Assembly: GCF_001280565.1 (NCBI RefSeq)
Contig: NZ_LGRO01000001.1
Coordinates: 372,001-436,000, forward strand
Source: Sulfobacillus thermosulfidooxidans
GTDB taxonomy: Bacteria > Bacillota > Sulfobacillia > Sulfobacillales > Sulfobacillaceae
Direction of reading: 5' to 3'
Length of the DNA: 64,000 nucleotides
Shown one piece after another: positions 35,767 through 44,315 of the stretch; the first letter of the stretch is position 1, and each line of letters begins with the position of its first letter. The position numbers and the translations under genes were made by a program. The notes beneath the pieces are model-generated. The model was not told where the DNA came from. It worked only from the letters and a program-made list of their open reading frames with translations, and did not search any database.

Positions 35767-37463
35767 TTCCCATAAACGATGAATTCCAACGCAACAGGTT
35801 ATGCTATTTGTGATTAACAAAAAATATCTTTTTGTTCGCGAGTTTTTTGCGCTGTAGTGGATTTCGGTTTCTGCGCGTATCTCATGCAGCCGGTTTCGAT
35901 CCCGATTTCCACGAATCATTCGCCCATGGGCTATCCCCCAGATCGCTGAGAACGGGTTATGCCGATGCCAACCAGCGGCCCGTGGGGCCGCTACGAATTC
36001 CCACAATCTGTCGGGGATTCCGGACTTTACCCGACGAGCTGCCGCATCCGCTCCGGTTGCCGTTGCCGCATGCGTCCCAACGCCATTGCTAACATCACAA
36101 TGAGAGCCATTCCACACCGGAGTTGCATCTTCCGAAGGCCCCGAATCGTATGGAGTTCCAACCCGAACGAGACATCTAATCGACTGTTCACCCGTTCCAC
36201 GGCCGTGCGATGGGCATATTCCCGGGCCCATCGATAACTCGCCCGGTCAATCGGCGTAAAGATTCGCCGGTCCGTCTTTAAGGGGATCCGCATCCCCTGG
36301 GCCACAGGGCAAGTCGTGTGACCGGCACAGGATGCGCCCGCAAAGCGGGCGGGGCATCGTTTTTTGAGCGCGTGTCGGGTCTTGTCAAATCCTCCGTGGC
36401 TCATCGTGTGGACCTGCCCCGTCACGGGATCGTGACAAAATACCTCGCCCCGATAATTATAGGTCACCGTCGGGTGACTCGGCAGGACTCGCGTGGCATC
36501 AGGATCCCGCCACATATTCCGGATATCGATCACTGGCTTGATCTGGTAGGTATCCCAGCAGGGCGGCCCGTGACAGCAGGGCGGGATGGCGGTCGTGGAG
36601 ATGATTCAACAAGGGCTGCGCCCGGCTGACATCGGACACCGAGGCTTTCGTCACCTCCCACGCCACCGGCAATTCGTACGTCGCATCCACCACCAGGTGC
36701 AGCTTATACCCGAACCACTGGACGACTTTACTCCAGCGGGTCCCGTCCTCATGAACGCCCCGGTATTCCTTTCGACCGAAGTCGGCATCCACGTCGCGGC
36801 GCCCATCAGCACCAGAGTTTTTGGCGGGCCGCACGGCCCGCGAGGGAATGGCTTTACTATCGATCGCTAAACGATGACCGAAATCCGGAAGCACGGCCGT
36901 GATGTCCTCCACGAGCTGCTCAAACAGCGCGTCTATCCTGTCCTGTTCGGCCATCAGCCGACGCAAAAACCGGGTGTACGCCGATGCCGGCGGGACGGCC
37001 GCGTTGCGAAACCCACACAGTGCGCGCAGTTGGGCATTACGAGCCAGTTCCCGACGGAGGCTTTCGATGCTCAGGTGTTGGAAAACCACACCAGCTAACA
37101 CGGAATTCCACATCGCGCGGACAGGATAGTCATTGCGCCCGCGTCCGCGGGCGGTGTCTAAGTGCCGCATCAGGGCGTCGTCCGGCACCGTATCCAGAAC
37201 CAGCACGAGGCGTTCCAAATCGCCCAATTCTTGAAGATCTTGCCACGAAAACAGCGAGAGTTGTGGTATGATAGCCATGCGGGAGAGCTCCTTTCGGAAA
37301 ATTGTGGTTGGTACTTCAATTTTACCAGAGCTCGGCCCGTTTTTCTTGTGTTCAAGCGTTTTCCGGGATGATGGCACGGTTTGCCGCGGGTGGGGTCAAA
37401 TCCGCCTTCGGCCCCTGAACCCCATCGGAAAACCCACATATCGCCGTCATTTTATGGGGGAAA
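35767..37463 (-). mobile_element. IS1182-like insertion sequence (inactive)
   Basis: The element spans the broken transposase and a pair of imperfect terminal inverted repeats: left TTCCCATAAACGATG (35767-35781) and, reading inward from the right, TTCCCCCATAAAATGAC (about 37447-37463). The exact ends and any target duplication are uncertain. The element sits between toxin-antitoxin debris and the SIR2 gene. Confidence 0.5.
36027..37278 (-). pseudogene. IS1182-like transposase with internal deletion and frameshift
   Basis: ATG 37278 follows AAAGGAG. The first frame shows LFSWQDLQELGDLERLVLVL and the first catalytic Asp in RLAIDSKAIPSRA, then runs to DRHPALLSRAA. The second frame resumes CWDTYQIKPVIDIRNMWRD and ends with the catalytic Glu region EYAHRTAVERVNSRL. 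The expected segment around ADKGYD, which carries the second catalytic Asp, is missing at the junction (about 36540-36560). The enzyme should be inactive even if the frameshift were bypassed. Confidence 0.8.
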
Positions 37464-37813
37464 ATTCTTGAGGGGTAACGCTCCATCCCGCGTCCCTCAA
37501 GGGTTTTTCGACAGCGCAATTACCTCGTTCGCACAGATATTAAAAGCAGCCATTAAAGAGTTGAAAAATGCCTCTCTTGTCCTTAGACCTAAAACGTCTG
37601 CCCTACATACATAACTTTGTGCACTGCATACACATTGAACTGTCGTGCAACTTACTAATTCCCTAGACCACCCCAATAAGGGAGGTAAAGTGATTGGATT
37701 TTTCTGTAAAATTTCCGCACAATATTCATCAAGATTACAAAACAGAAAAGCAAATGTTATTTAAGTATATTAATATTATAAGGATAGTACCGCTATATTT
37801 TTGTGCGATAGAT
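37464..37813. other. Spacer between the insertion sequence and the SIR2 gene
   Basis: Base composition changes here from GC-rich insertion sequence to AT-rich DNA. No gene, promoter or hairpin can be supported. Confidence 0.5.
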
Positions 37814-39403
37814 TTACATTAGAGCAAATTCAGTAACATCCTGATTATCGTATCCCTGCCCATTTTTATAAGATTTTACAAGCAGATTCCAATGTTCATC
37901 TTTCTTTAATATCCGTATATGCCAAAAGGATTGGATTGGGTTAGATTTCTCGGTCGTATCAAACACGTATTGGGAAAGAGCCTTAAAAGGAATTCGCAAG
38001 ATTTGTTTCGGTTCGGGTGCACCACAAACCAATAGGACATAAGCCTCATTGGCGGCCTTACATGCGTTTTGTTGATACCCATGAAAACCAAACCAATAAC
38101 GTTCGTATTCATCGGTTTTACTGTGATTTTTGGAACATAAAATTACTACAACCATCTGATTATCAGCAGTCGAAAAAACTGTACGGGTAGACGATTCAGC
38201 TAGTTTTAGAGGATTCAATGAAAGATTATAATTGTCTTGCAGAATATTCACCACTTGACGTCGCCATAGGGCGTAGTCGTTGTTGAATGATTGGGCCAAA
38301 TCAAGGGTACCCTCCAATGACGATGCAGAAAGGACTTCACCGTTTAAAGCCAAGCCTTCCCTAGAATCCTGGCTCCGAGCTTCATCTTCAGCTTCACGCC
38401 TATTAATATACTGACGAAAATCACTCTTTAGTCGATTCTGTACGTTATTCCATTTGGGCCACCCAGCGCTGTTTGACAAATTTGCTTCTGACAGATTTAA
38501 CTCGTCTTCAATATGTTGATATATTTTCTGGTAGTCTCTACTTTCCTCTTTACCACACCATGAAGGTGCCATAAAAAAGTGGACAAATTCTGCCATTAAG
38601 TTTTCAAAGGTGTCTACCGATACCCATTTCACAGGAATTCTATACCTCAATTCGAGATTGTCCAACCACGGCAAAGAGGGCGCTGTGGACGAGACCCAGT
38701 ATATGCTTTCCGAGAACACCGTTGAGTCAAGTTCAGCCAAATTCAAAAACATTTTACTTACACCTAAATCGTTCCCACCGTATCCGATAACAATGAGGGC
38801 GCGGCCTTTTAGAATACGACTTAAATGAGTTTCAAATCCTTGTAATCGTTCCTTTTGCGATGCGATGTCGCTCAGTGGCTCAAATTGTGCTGTTCCATGG
38901 AGAGGTATTATAATTGGGTTTTTATCATCAGATTGAATAAATCGAGACAGCGTTGATTCGGGTACATGACGCGGCAAGAGTCTGTATTCATCGTCTAAAT
39001 ATCCGTACCAGTATAGCGCAGTTAATAGTAAGTCATCAAAGTTAGTTGTAAGCGCGATGTTAAAACGCCCTTGGAGAACCGGGTGCGTCATTAACTGAGC
39101 CAATACATAATATCCCCACCCTGGCATTCCCTGACTGCATACATCCTCAATAGCCTTTTGAAAGGTGAGCCGCCCCGGGAAACGTTCAGCTATTTTATCA
39201 AACGTGCTATTCCCGGACGCTAAGGGAAATTCTTTCTCCCAATAGGTTACGAGCTCACTAGCCGCCGGAATACCAGAGCTTCTTGAACACCCTGCTCCGA
39301 TAAACCAAGCGAATTGGCGGAAATGTGGGTAATTATGGTTGTTACGAGACCGCAACGGGAAAAAAATTTCTCTTAGAAATTCGCTTGCGTTTAATTGCTT
39401 CAT
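37814..39403 (-). CDS. SIR2-domain protein, probable anti-phage NADase
   Basis: The product is 529 residues with AGGAAGG before ATG 39403. The N-terminal half is a SIR2-like domain: GAGCSRSSGIP (about 36-46), ALTTNFDDLL with Asn121, LHG with His166, and IGYGGNDLG near 203. The C-terminal 200 residues are a separate domain (MVVVILCSKNH, RYWFGFHGYQQNA, QSFWHIRILKKDEHWNLLVK) that I cannot name. SIR2-like effectors in several defence systems kill infected cells by degrading NAD. The gene is AT-rich, stands alone between an insertion sequence and the gene-free par region, and was probably acquired. Confidence 0.85.
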   Translation of the reverse strand: MKQLNASEFLREIFFPLRSRNNHNYPHFRQFAWFIGAGCSRSSGIPAASELVTYWEKEFPLASGNSTFDKIAERFPGRLTFQKAIEDVCSQGMPGWGYYVLAQLMTHPVLQGRFNIALTTNFDDLLLTALYWYGYLDDEYRLLPRHVPESTLSRFIQSDDKNPIIIPLHGTAQFEPLSDIASQKERLQGFETHLSRILKGRALIVIGYGGNDLGVSKMFLNLAELDSTVFSESIYWVSSTAPSLPWLDNLELRYRIPVKWVSVDTFENLMAEFVHFFMAPSWCGKEESRDYQKIYQHIEDELNLSEANLSNSAGWPKWNNVQNRLKSDFRQYINRREAEDEARSQDSREGLALNGEVLSASSLEGTLDLAQSFNNDYALWRRQVVNILQDNYNLSLNPLKLAESSTRTVFSTADNQMVVVILCSKNHSKTDEYERYWFGFHGYQQNACKAANEAYVLLVCGAPEPKQILRIPFKALSQYVFDTTEKSNPIQSFWHIRILKKDEHWNLLVKSYKNGQGYDNQDVTEFALM

Positions 39404-39608
39404 AATAAAGCCTTCCTATCAATTCGGTATAGTTTTGTCGGACAATCTAAGTTATTACCTGCTAAATTAGATAACCATGATGTCCACTGTTTTAAATAAA
39501 TCTAAATAAACTTGATGTTTCCTGCTCTGACTTTCCTAGGTCTCTTAAGAAATATTTCTTTTCTTAATTTTGTATTATCTGTTTCAGGTTAACCTCATTT
39601 GGTTACTA

Positions 39609-39799
39609 TCACGAGGGATTGACGAATTTGATACGCTCATTATTCGACAGCACTTGGTGTTTCCGGTAAGGCCATTGGCCCGAGAGCCGGGAAAATGGAT
39701 ACTCGCCGGCTATGAGTGTCACAGTCTTTTCTCCCTTGAGCATTTCGAATACAATCTGTGCCCTGAATGTCGGCATGTAATGTTTTGTTTCGCCATAGT
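39609..39799 (-). pseudogene. Remnant of an IS3-type transposase OrfA
   Basis: The minus-strand frame reads YMPTFRAQIVFEMLKGEKTV, then TLIAGEY, matching the start of IS3-type OrfA proteins (usually HYTPEFKAQ...), but the leading codons are out of frame and it breaks off after about 60 residues. The flanking GTTATACTGGACACACTATGG resembles the left end of the remnant near 57150, so the two derive from related elements. Confidence 0.6.
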
Positions 39800-39987
39800 G
39801 TGTCCAGTATAACACTTGAGGGCCTCCAATTTTGTCTAGATTTCGGGGACCACTACATTTCTATTGGGTACCGCGCATCCAACGAGAATATGTGTCTAAC
39901 GAACTTTTGTTCTCATAAATATCTTTGAGATAGTTCGACGATCGACTAACAAAGAAATCGAATGATTTTACTAGTCGTCGCCAATAT

Positions 39988-40003
39988 GTTCCGATGTCGG
40001 AAA
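39988..40003. promoter_or_regulatory. parS-like site 1 (one mismatch)
   Basis: GTTCCGATGTCGGAAA differs from the six-site consensus GTTCCGAYRTCGGAAC only in the last base. It is the outermost copy upstream of parAB. Confidence 0.6.
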
Positions 40004-40370
40004 ACCTGATAAAATTGAGGAATTTTTTTTTACAATGACCAGTCTTTTAAAATTAAAAAAAGGTAGCTCCGATTTAATTAAATTAAAAACCATAAGGTCA
40101 TTGATGTGGAATGAGAAATGAAATATGTCTCTTATAAAGTCTAGAGTGTTTTGCTGCGTTCCCGATACTCATTTATTTGTATATTTTTTTGGAATAATAA
40201 AATTGCGATAAAAAGTTAAGCGCAAGAACTCGGTGCTGCTTTGATGATAAGTGCAGTCTAAGATTTTGTGTATTAATGCCACGAGTGCGCAATACGATGC
40301 GGGGTGAAAGTAAAAGTGATTAACTCATCACGCAACTATCAGTTCTGAGTTTGGTAGATCGCGCCACCTC

Positions 40371-40400
40371 CACCAGTGTTCCGATATCGGAACACTGGTG
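40371..40400. promoter_or_regulatory. parS-like site 2 within a perfect 30-bp palindrome
   Basis: The core GTTCCGATATCGGAAC is at 40378-40393 and is extended on both sides by CACCAGT and ACTGGTG, making all 30 bases self-complementary. Confidence 0.8.
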
Positions 40401-41240
40401 GGCAAGAGAATGCATCCGGATACTGATGGGATTTGATTTTTTAGAAATATCTATAAACTATATATTTTCGTATCTATCGTTATATTGTTGTAGATTAGCT
40501 GAATTAATGTTGTGGTGATAGAGCAGCCATTTTGGTGTTCGTATTCGGTAATATAGTTCGTCAAAGACTTCGCATTACCTAACTCTTCATGTATGATTGT
40601 TTCCCAATCCATCCAATTTCATTGCTTTTTAAAAAAGAAAAGTGTGTGGTTCCACGAGCAAATTCGCAGTACATAAGGGCTTATAACAATTCGCCTGTCT
40701 GGTACGGCCCCGCTTAAGATGGCTCTTGTAGCATAAGGAATCTATACCCCTTTAACGTCTAGCGATGTAGTTAGCTGTCAGACCCGTCAAATCCTCGAAG
40801 ATTCAGGATAGTAACTATACAATCGTTCCGTAATCTAAAATCGATAGGAGCGTAATCTGCCATTGGTTTGTTTTCAATTCAACAATTGTAAGATTCCGCC
40901 AAAATTAGCTAGCCGCATCAATAAGTGTCTCTATGGATAATGGGTGTGTCAAGCTAATAAGCAACCTTGAGTGACTTTGATTATCTCGTTACCATTAACA
41001 AAATAAAAAAGATGCAAAAAAAATATCGTGAACAATATCTGTGGATGAATGATGTGAACCGCTAATGGCGAAATCACGTCGTTCCTCTGCGAATATAACT
41101 ATGATAAAAAGCGCGAGAAATTAGTAGAAGGATGGCGTTTTTCAATAGACCAAAACAAACCTGCTTCTGCCACAGTCCACATGGCCGATAAAGTGTGGAT
41201 TCATTACCCATCCAGAAAAACACACTGGTTATTTTTTAAT

Positions 41241-41270
41241 GGAAAGTGTTCCGACATCGGAACGCTTTCC
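41241..41270. promoter_or_regulatory. parS-like site 3
   Basis: The core GTTCCGACATCGGAAC is at 41248-41263, flanked by GGAAAG and CTTTCC, so the symmetry again continues beyond the core although the flanking bases differ from site 2. One base pair next to the core does not match. Confidence 0.8.
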
Positions 41271-41569
41271 TGTTTTAGACGCCGTTGTCGTCCTAGTGCT
41301 GATGACAAACTGTCTGCATATATTGAATAGGAGACGGAACTGTTACTTTCTTCCTTCAATTCGCATGCCTTACACCGCACATTTTATTCTTATAACGCGT
41401 CTGTTAATTTTGGTTAATCACTTTTTTAAAAGCCACAGATAGCTACCGCCCGCAAAATCCCCATAAGTTGTTCTTCCACTGTATCGTCCCAATTCATATT
41501 TATAATTATGTGAATTTCACTTCCAGCGAAAACCGGTATTCATAGTCCGTCATTGTCCCTTTCTAAGGT

Positions 41570-41585
41570 GTTCCGACGTCGGAAC
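41570..41585. promoter_or_regulatory. parS-like site 4
   Basis: GTTCCGACGTCGGAAC is a perfect palindrome 137 bp upstream of the start codon of the HTH-parA-parB operon. Close to the operon, it may also serve as an operator. Confidence 0.78.
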
Positions 41586-41721
41586 ACTTCGTGTATATGA
41601 CCCTAACCGCATAGACGGCGAATAGCGCCGATATCATGTATTATCGTGCAGGACATGCAGGAAAATGCACAACCGATCGCGAATAGAAAGAACACAGTTA
41701 CTAATGTAAAGGAGGATTCTT

Positions 41722-41922
41722 ATGGGGAATACCACGAAAGACTATTACACCGTCGCCGATGTAGCAGAAATCCTCGCGATTAGTCCGGATACGGTCCGTC
41801 GCCTTTTGGCGCACGGCCAAATGCCCGGCGTGAAAATTTCCCCGCGGATTTGGCGTATTCCTGTTGCCGCCTTCCAAACCTGGTTAACCGATCGTGGCAA
41901 TCAGGAGGGAAAAGCTCTATGA
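41722..41922 (+). CDS. Small excisionase/MerR-like helix-turn-helix protein
   Basis: The product is 66 residues with AAAGGAGG before ATG 41722. YYTVADVAEILAISPDTVRR followed by ISPRIWRIPVAAFQTWL is the standard small DNA-binding fold used by excisionases and helix-turn-helix adaptors. It is the first gene of the parAB operon, and its stop overlaps the parA start (ATGA). The ParA here lacks an N-terminal DNA-binding domain, so this protein may be the operon autoregulator. Confidence 0.85.
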   Translation: MGNTTKDYYTVADVAEILAISPDTVRRLLAHGQMPGVKISPRIWRIPVAAFQTWLTDRGNQEGKAL

Positions 41923-42752
41923 CGTCCGTGCTTCAAACCATTCCAGAGACCCTCTCGATGGCGAGTGTCCCTCTACCGGAACATCCCATTGTCTGGAGTG
42001 CGTATGCTGTGAAAGGGGGCATTGGGAAAAGCACGCTGACGGCCAATATCGCTTTTACCTTACGCGTCCTGAATCCGATGTATCGCGTTTGCGTGGTCAA
42101 TGCCGACAGCACACGCGTGGTTCAACAATGTCTTGGCATTGGACGCGATCACCAAGAATTAACTCAAGATCTCTATGACGTATTACAAGGCGCTGTGGAG
42201 TGGCCAGCTGTTCGCATAGCGTCTCCTTATGGCGTGGATGTCATTCCGCTAGGGCCCAATCGACATGAAGCCGCACGGGAACTTAATCCTCAAGCGGTTC
42301 AAGCGCTTGTGCGCCGTTTACGCGAACATTATGATGTCATTTTGATCGATCTCCATCCAGGGGCTCAGGCTCTCATTCCTTGGCTCAACGTCATTCACAG
42401 TGTCTTATTACCCGTCACGTTAAATGCGAGCGGCGTTGAAGCGGTTCTGGACACCGTAGACGATTTGCAAACATGGCGTCGGCAAGGATTAGCAATTCCC
42501 GATATCGCAGGCGTCGTCATTAATAAATGGGACGGTCGCATGCGGATTGCGAAAAATTGGCTAGACCAATTAGAACGGGTTCTGCCTCATGAATGGATTT
42601 ACCCTTGGGCCATCCGTAATACCACAGCCATCGAACACGCTGAAACCGCATGGCAACCGATATTGCGAGAATCTTCGCCGAGTGCGCAAGAAGTCGGCCG
42701 AGCCCTCCAATTGATCACACAAAGGTGGTTGACCTATGCTTTCGCGCGATAA
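41919..42752 (+). CDS. parA: ParA partition ATPase
   Basis: The product is 277 residues from ATG 41919 after CAGGAGGG; the longer frame has no ribosome site. The deviant Walker A motif VKGGIGKST lies at about 31-39, followed by CVVNADSTR, the Walker B region VILIDLHPGA and LLPVTLNASG. ParA moves plasmid copies apart by cycling on the nucleoid under control of ParB bound at parS. There is no N-terminal helix-turn-helix. It overlaps parB by 17 bp. Confidence 0.93.
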   Translation: MTSVLQTIPETLSMASVPLPEHPIVWSAYAVKGGIGKSTLTANIAFTLRVLNPMYRVCVVNADSTRVVQQCLGIGRDHQELTQDLYDVLQGAVEWPAVRIASPYGVDVIPLGPNRHEAARELNPQAVQALVRRLREHYDVILIDLHPGAQALIPWLNVIHSVLLPVTLNASGVEAVLDTVDDLQTWRRQGLAIPDIAGVVINKWDGRMRIAKNWLDQLERVLPHEWIYPWAIRNTTAIEHAETAWQPILRESSPSAQEVGRALQLITQRWLTYAFAR

Positions 42753-44004
42753 TACCGTCAAAATGCTAAGAGAATTTGTTGAGTTGGTGCTCGATGACAC
42801 GACACGCCGCCAATTAGCCCAAACCTGGGCCATTACCGATGCGGACATTGCCACACCTCGGCGCTTTGCGACCACAGTGGTTACACACCACCGGGAGAAG
42901 TTATTACAAGCGATTGCCGAAAATGATCGGCTCGATACGCAGTGGAAGGCTTATCAACACGATGGGTTAGCAGGGGTCCAAGCCTTATGGGAGTCCGAAC
43001 GACGTCTGCGTCGTCAGATGGACAAGGGACCCTCTTCATCTCTACGATCCATCGCCGCACCGGTGTCCTCAACAGACAACGAATCGCCTACACCGCTGTC
43101 TGAAACGTCCGTAACGACGATAGAAGCGGTGAAAGCCGTGGCGGAGGCCCCTATTCAAGAAGTCCCCCTCGCGACGATAGTGGTGCGGGATGTTAATGTC
43201 CGATTAAATATTGAAGATGACCCGTCGTTTAGCGAATTAGTGACCAGTATTGAGCAGCATGGACTTCTTCAGCCCGTGGTAGTCACCCCTGATGGAGACA
43301 CGCCCGGACAGTGGCGACTCCTAGCGGGAGAACGACGTTATCGCGCCGTCAAGACGTTGGGGTGGACGACTATTTTAGCCCGGATTGTTGACGTGCCAGA
43401 AAGCGCATGGAAAATCGTGATGTTAACCGAAAATGTGCAGCGACAAGACCTGGCACCGTGGGAAGAAGCGTTAGGTTATCAACAACTGTTGGATAGCGGA
43501 TTGTCTTTGCGCCAATTGGCGAAACAACTCCATAAGTCTCCCGCTTATTTATCCGGTTTACTCAAATTAATCCGGAATCCCCTTATTCGCGAGGCGATGC
43601 GAGATCATCGCTTAGATACCCGGTCTCTGGCACTCGAACTTGCACCGCTCATTGATACAGACGGCCACGAGAAAATCCCCAATACTATCGAATCGGTTTT
43701 ACAATTTATTGTGACAAAACGCCCCACGGTGACCCAACTGCGCGAATACATTACGGAACGTCTCGCAGAGCCATCGCCTTTATCCTCAAAAACGTCCCCA
43801 CCGCAAAAGTCTCGGGCTGCACGGGGAAGCTTCCTGAAAAAAGAAGTGGCGCGATTGGAAGATATTCAGAAAACCCGCATTGCTCGTTTGTCCCCCGAAG
43901 AACTCGCGGTTTTAGCCGACTTGTATGATCGCACAGCGCGCGCCTTACGAGAACGGCTTGGAAATAGTTCGACACCGGACGAGTCAACCCCCGGTTCGTC
44001 GTGA
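42736..44004 (+). CDS. parB: ParB centromere-binding protein
   Basis: The product is 422 residues. A 140-residue N-terminal extension precedes the ParB core: IEQHGLLQPVVVTPDGDTPG, the CTP-binding box LLAGERRYRAVKTLGW near 196-210, and TENVQRQDLAPWEEALGYQQ. A helix-turn-helix follows (LSLRQLAKQLHKSPAYLSGL), then a Ser/Pro linker and a C-terminal dimerisation helix. It should bind the surrounding GTTCCGAYRTCGGAAC palindromes. The N-terminal extension may carry the ParA-contacting segment. Confidence 0.93.
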   Translation: MLSRDNTVKMLREFVELVLDDTTRRQLAQTWAITDADIATPRRFATTVVTHHREKLLQAIAENDRLDTQWKAYQHDGLAGVQALWESERRLRRQMDKGPSSSLRSIAAPVSSTDNESPTPLSETSVTTIEAVKAVAEAPIQEVPLATIVVRDVNVRLNIEDDPSFSELVTSIEQHGLLQPVVVTPDGDTPGQWRLLAGERRYRAVKTLGWTTILARIVDVPESAWKIVMLTENVQRQDLAPWEEALGYQQLLDSGLSLRQLAKQLHKSPAYLSGLLKLIRNPLIREAMRDHRLDTRSLALELAPLIDTDGHEKIPNTIESVLQFIVTKRPTVTQLREYITERLAEPSPLSSKTSPPQKSRAARGSFLKKEVARLEDIQKTRIARLSPEELAVLADLYDRTARALRERLGNSSTPDESTPGSS

Positions 44005-44030
44005 TGACACTTTGATGTATATGGTTCACG

Positions 44031-44058
44031 AGCAGTGTTCCGATATCGGAACACTGCT
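44031..44058. promoter_or_regulatory. parS-like site 5 within a perfect 28-bp palindrome
   Basis: The core GTTCCGATATCGGAAC is at 44037-44052 and is extended by AGCAGT and ACTGCT into a perfect palindrome of 28 bp. It lies 26 bp after the parB stop. Confidence 0.8.
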
Positions 44059-44232
44059 GCTCCGTTGAATAAACGTCAAGATCTGTCACACGCCTTCTCC
44101 CAACGCGGAATAGAACGGGGATCGGAGTTAAACACGAGTACTAATACCGAACAATCATGGTGACTCAAGACCCTTTGCGATGAACGGCTTTGACCCCCTT
44201 GGGTGCAATACCGCCACGAAGGATCCTCACGT

Positions 44233-44248
44233 GTTCCGACATCGGAAC
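44233..44248. promoter_or_regulatory. parS-like site 6
   Basis: GTTCCGACATCGGAAC matches the consensus exactly. Its flanks (ACGT and AGTG) are not symmetric beyond the first base. Confidence 0.75.
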
Positions 44249-44315
44249 AGTGCACCCACCGCCCACCTCGTTGAGAACCCGCGGATACCCGAGGTGGCAT
44301 CACGCATGTTGTATG

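Larger units (their letters stand above)
39404..41721. other. AT-rich gene-free region with parS-like sites (centromere, possibly origin)
   Basis: No gene is supported in about 2.3 kb apart from one insertion sequence remnant. Four copies of GTTCCGAYRTCGGAAC (one imperfect) lie within it. At 40033-40103 CAATGACC and GGTCATTG flank some 55 bases of nearly pure A/T (TTTAATTAAATTAAAA), a candidate duplex-unwinding segment. A DnaA-box-like TGTGGATGA occurs at about 41040. The layout suggests a plasmid centromere and perhaps an origin. Confidence 0.55.
44005..44315. other. Convergent spacer between parB and rep with two parS-like sites
   Basis: No gene is supported. Two parS-like palindromes lie here, listed separately. 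The spacer faces the 3' ends of both parB and rep, where theta-type origins can lie, but no iterons are visible. Confidence 0.5.

Noticed and set aside
41239-41442. 67-codon plus-strand frame overlapping parS-like site 3
   Set aside because: It starts inside the palindrome region without a ribosome site and looks like translated AT-rich noncoding DNA.
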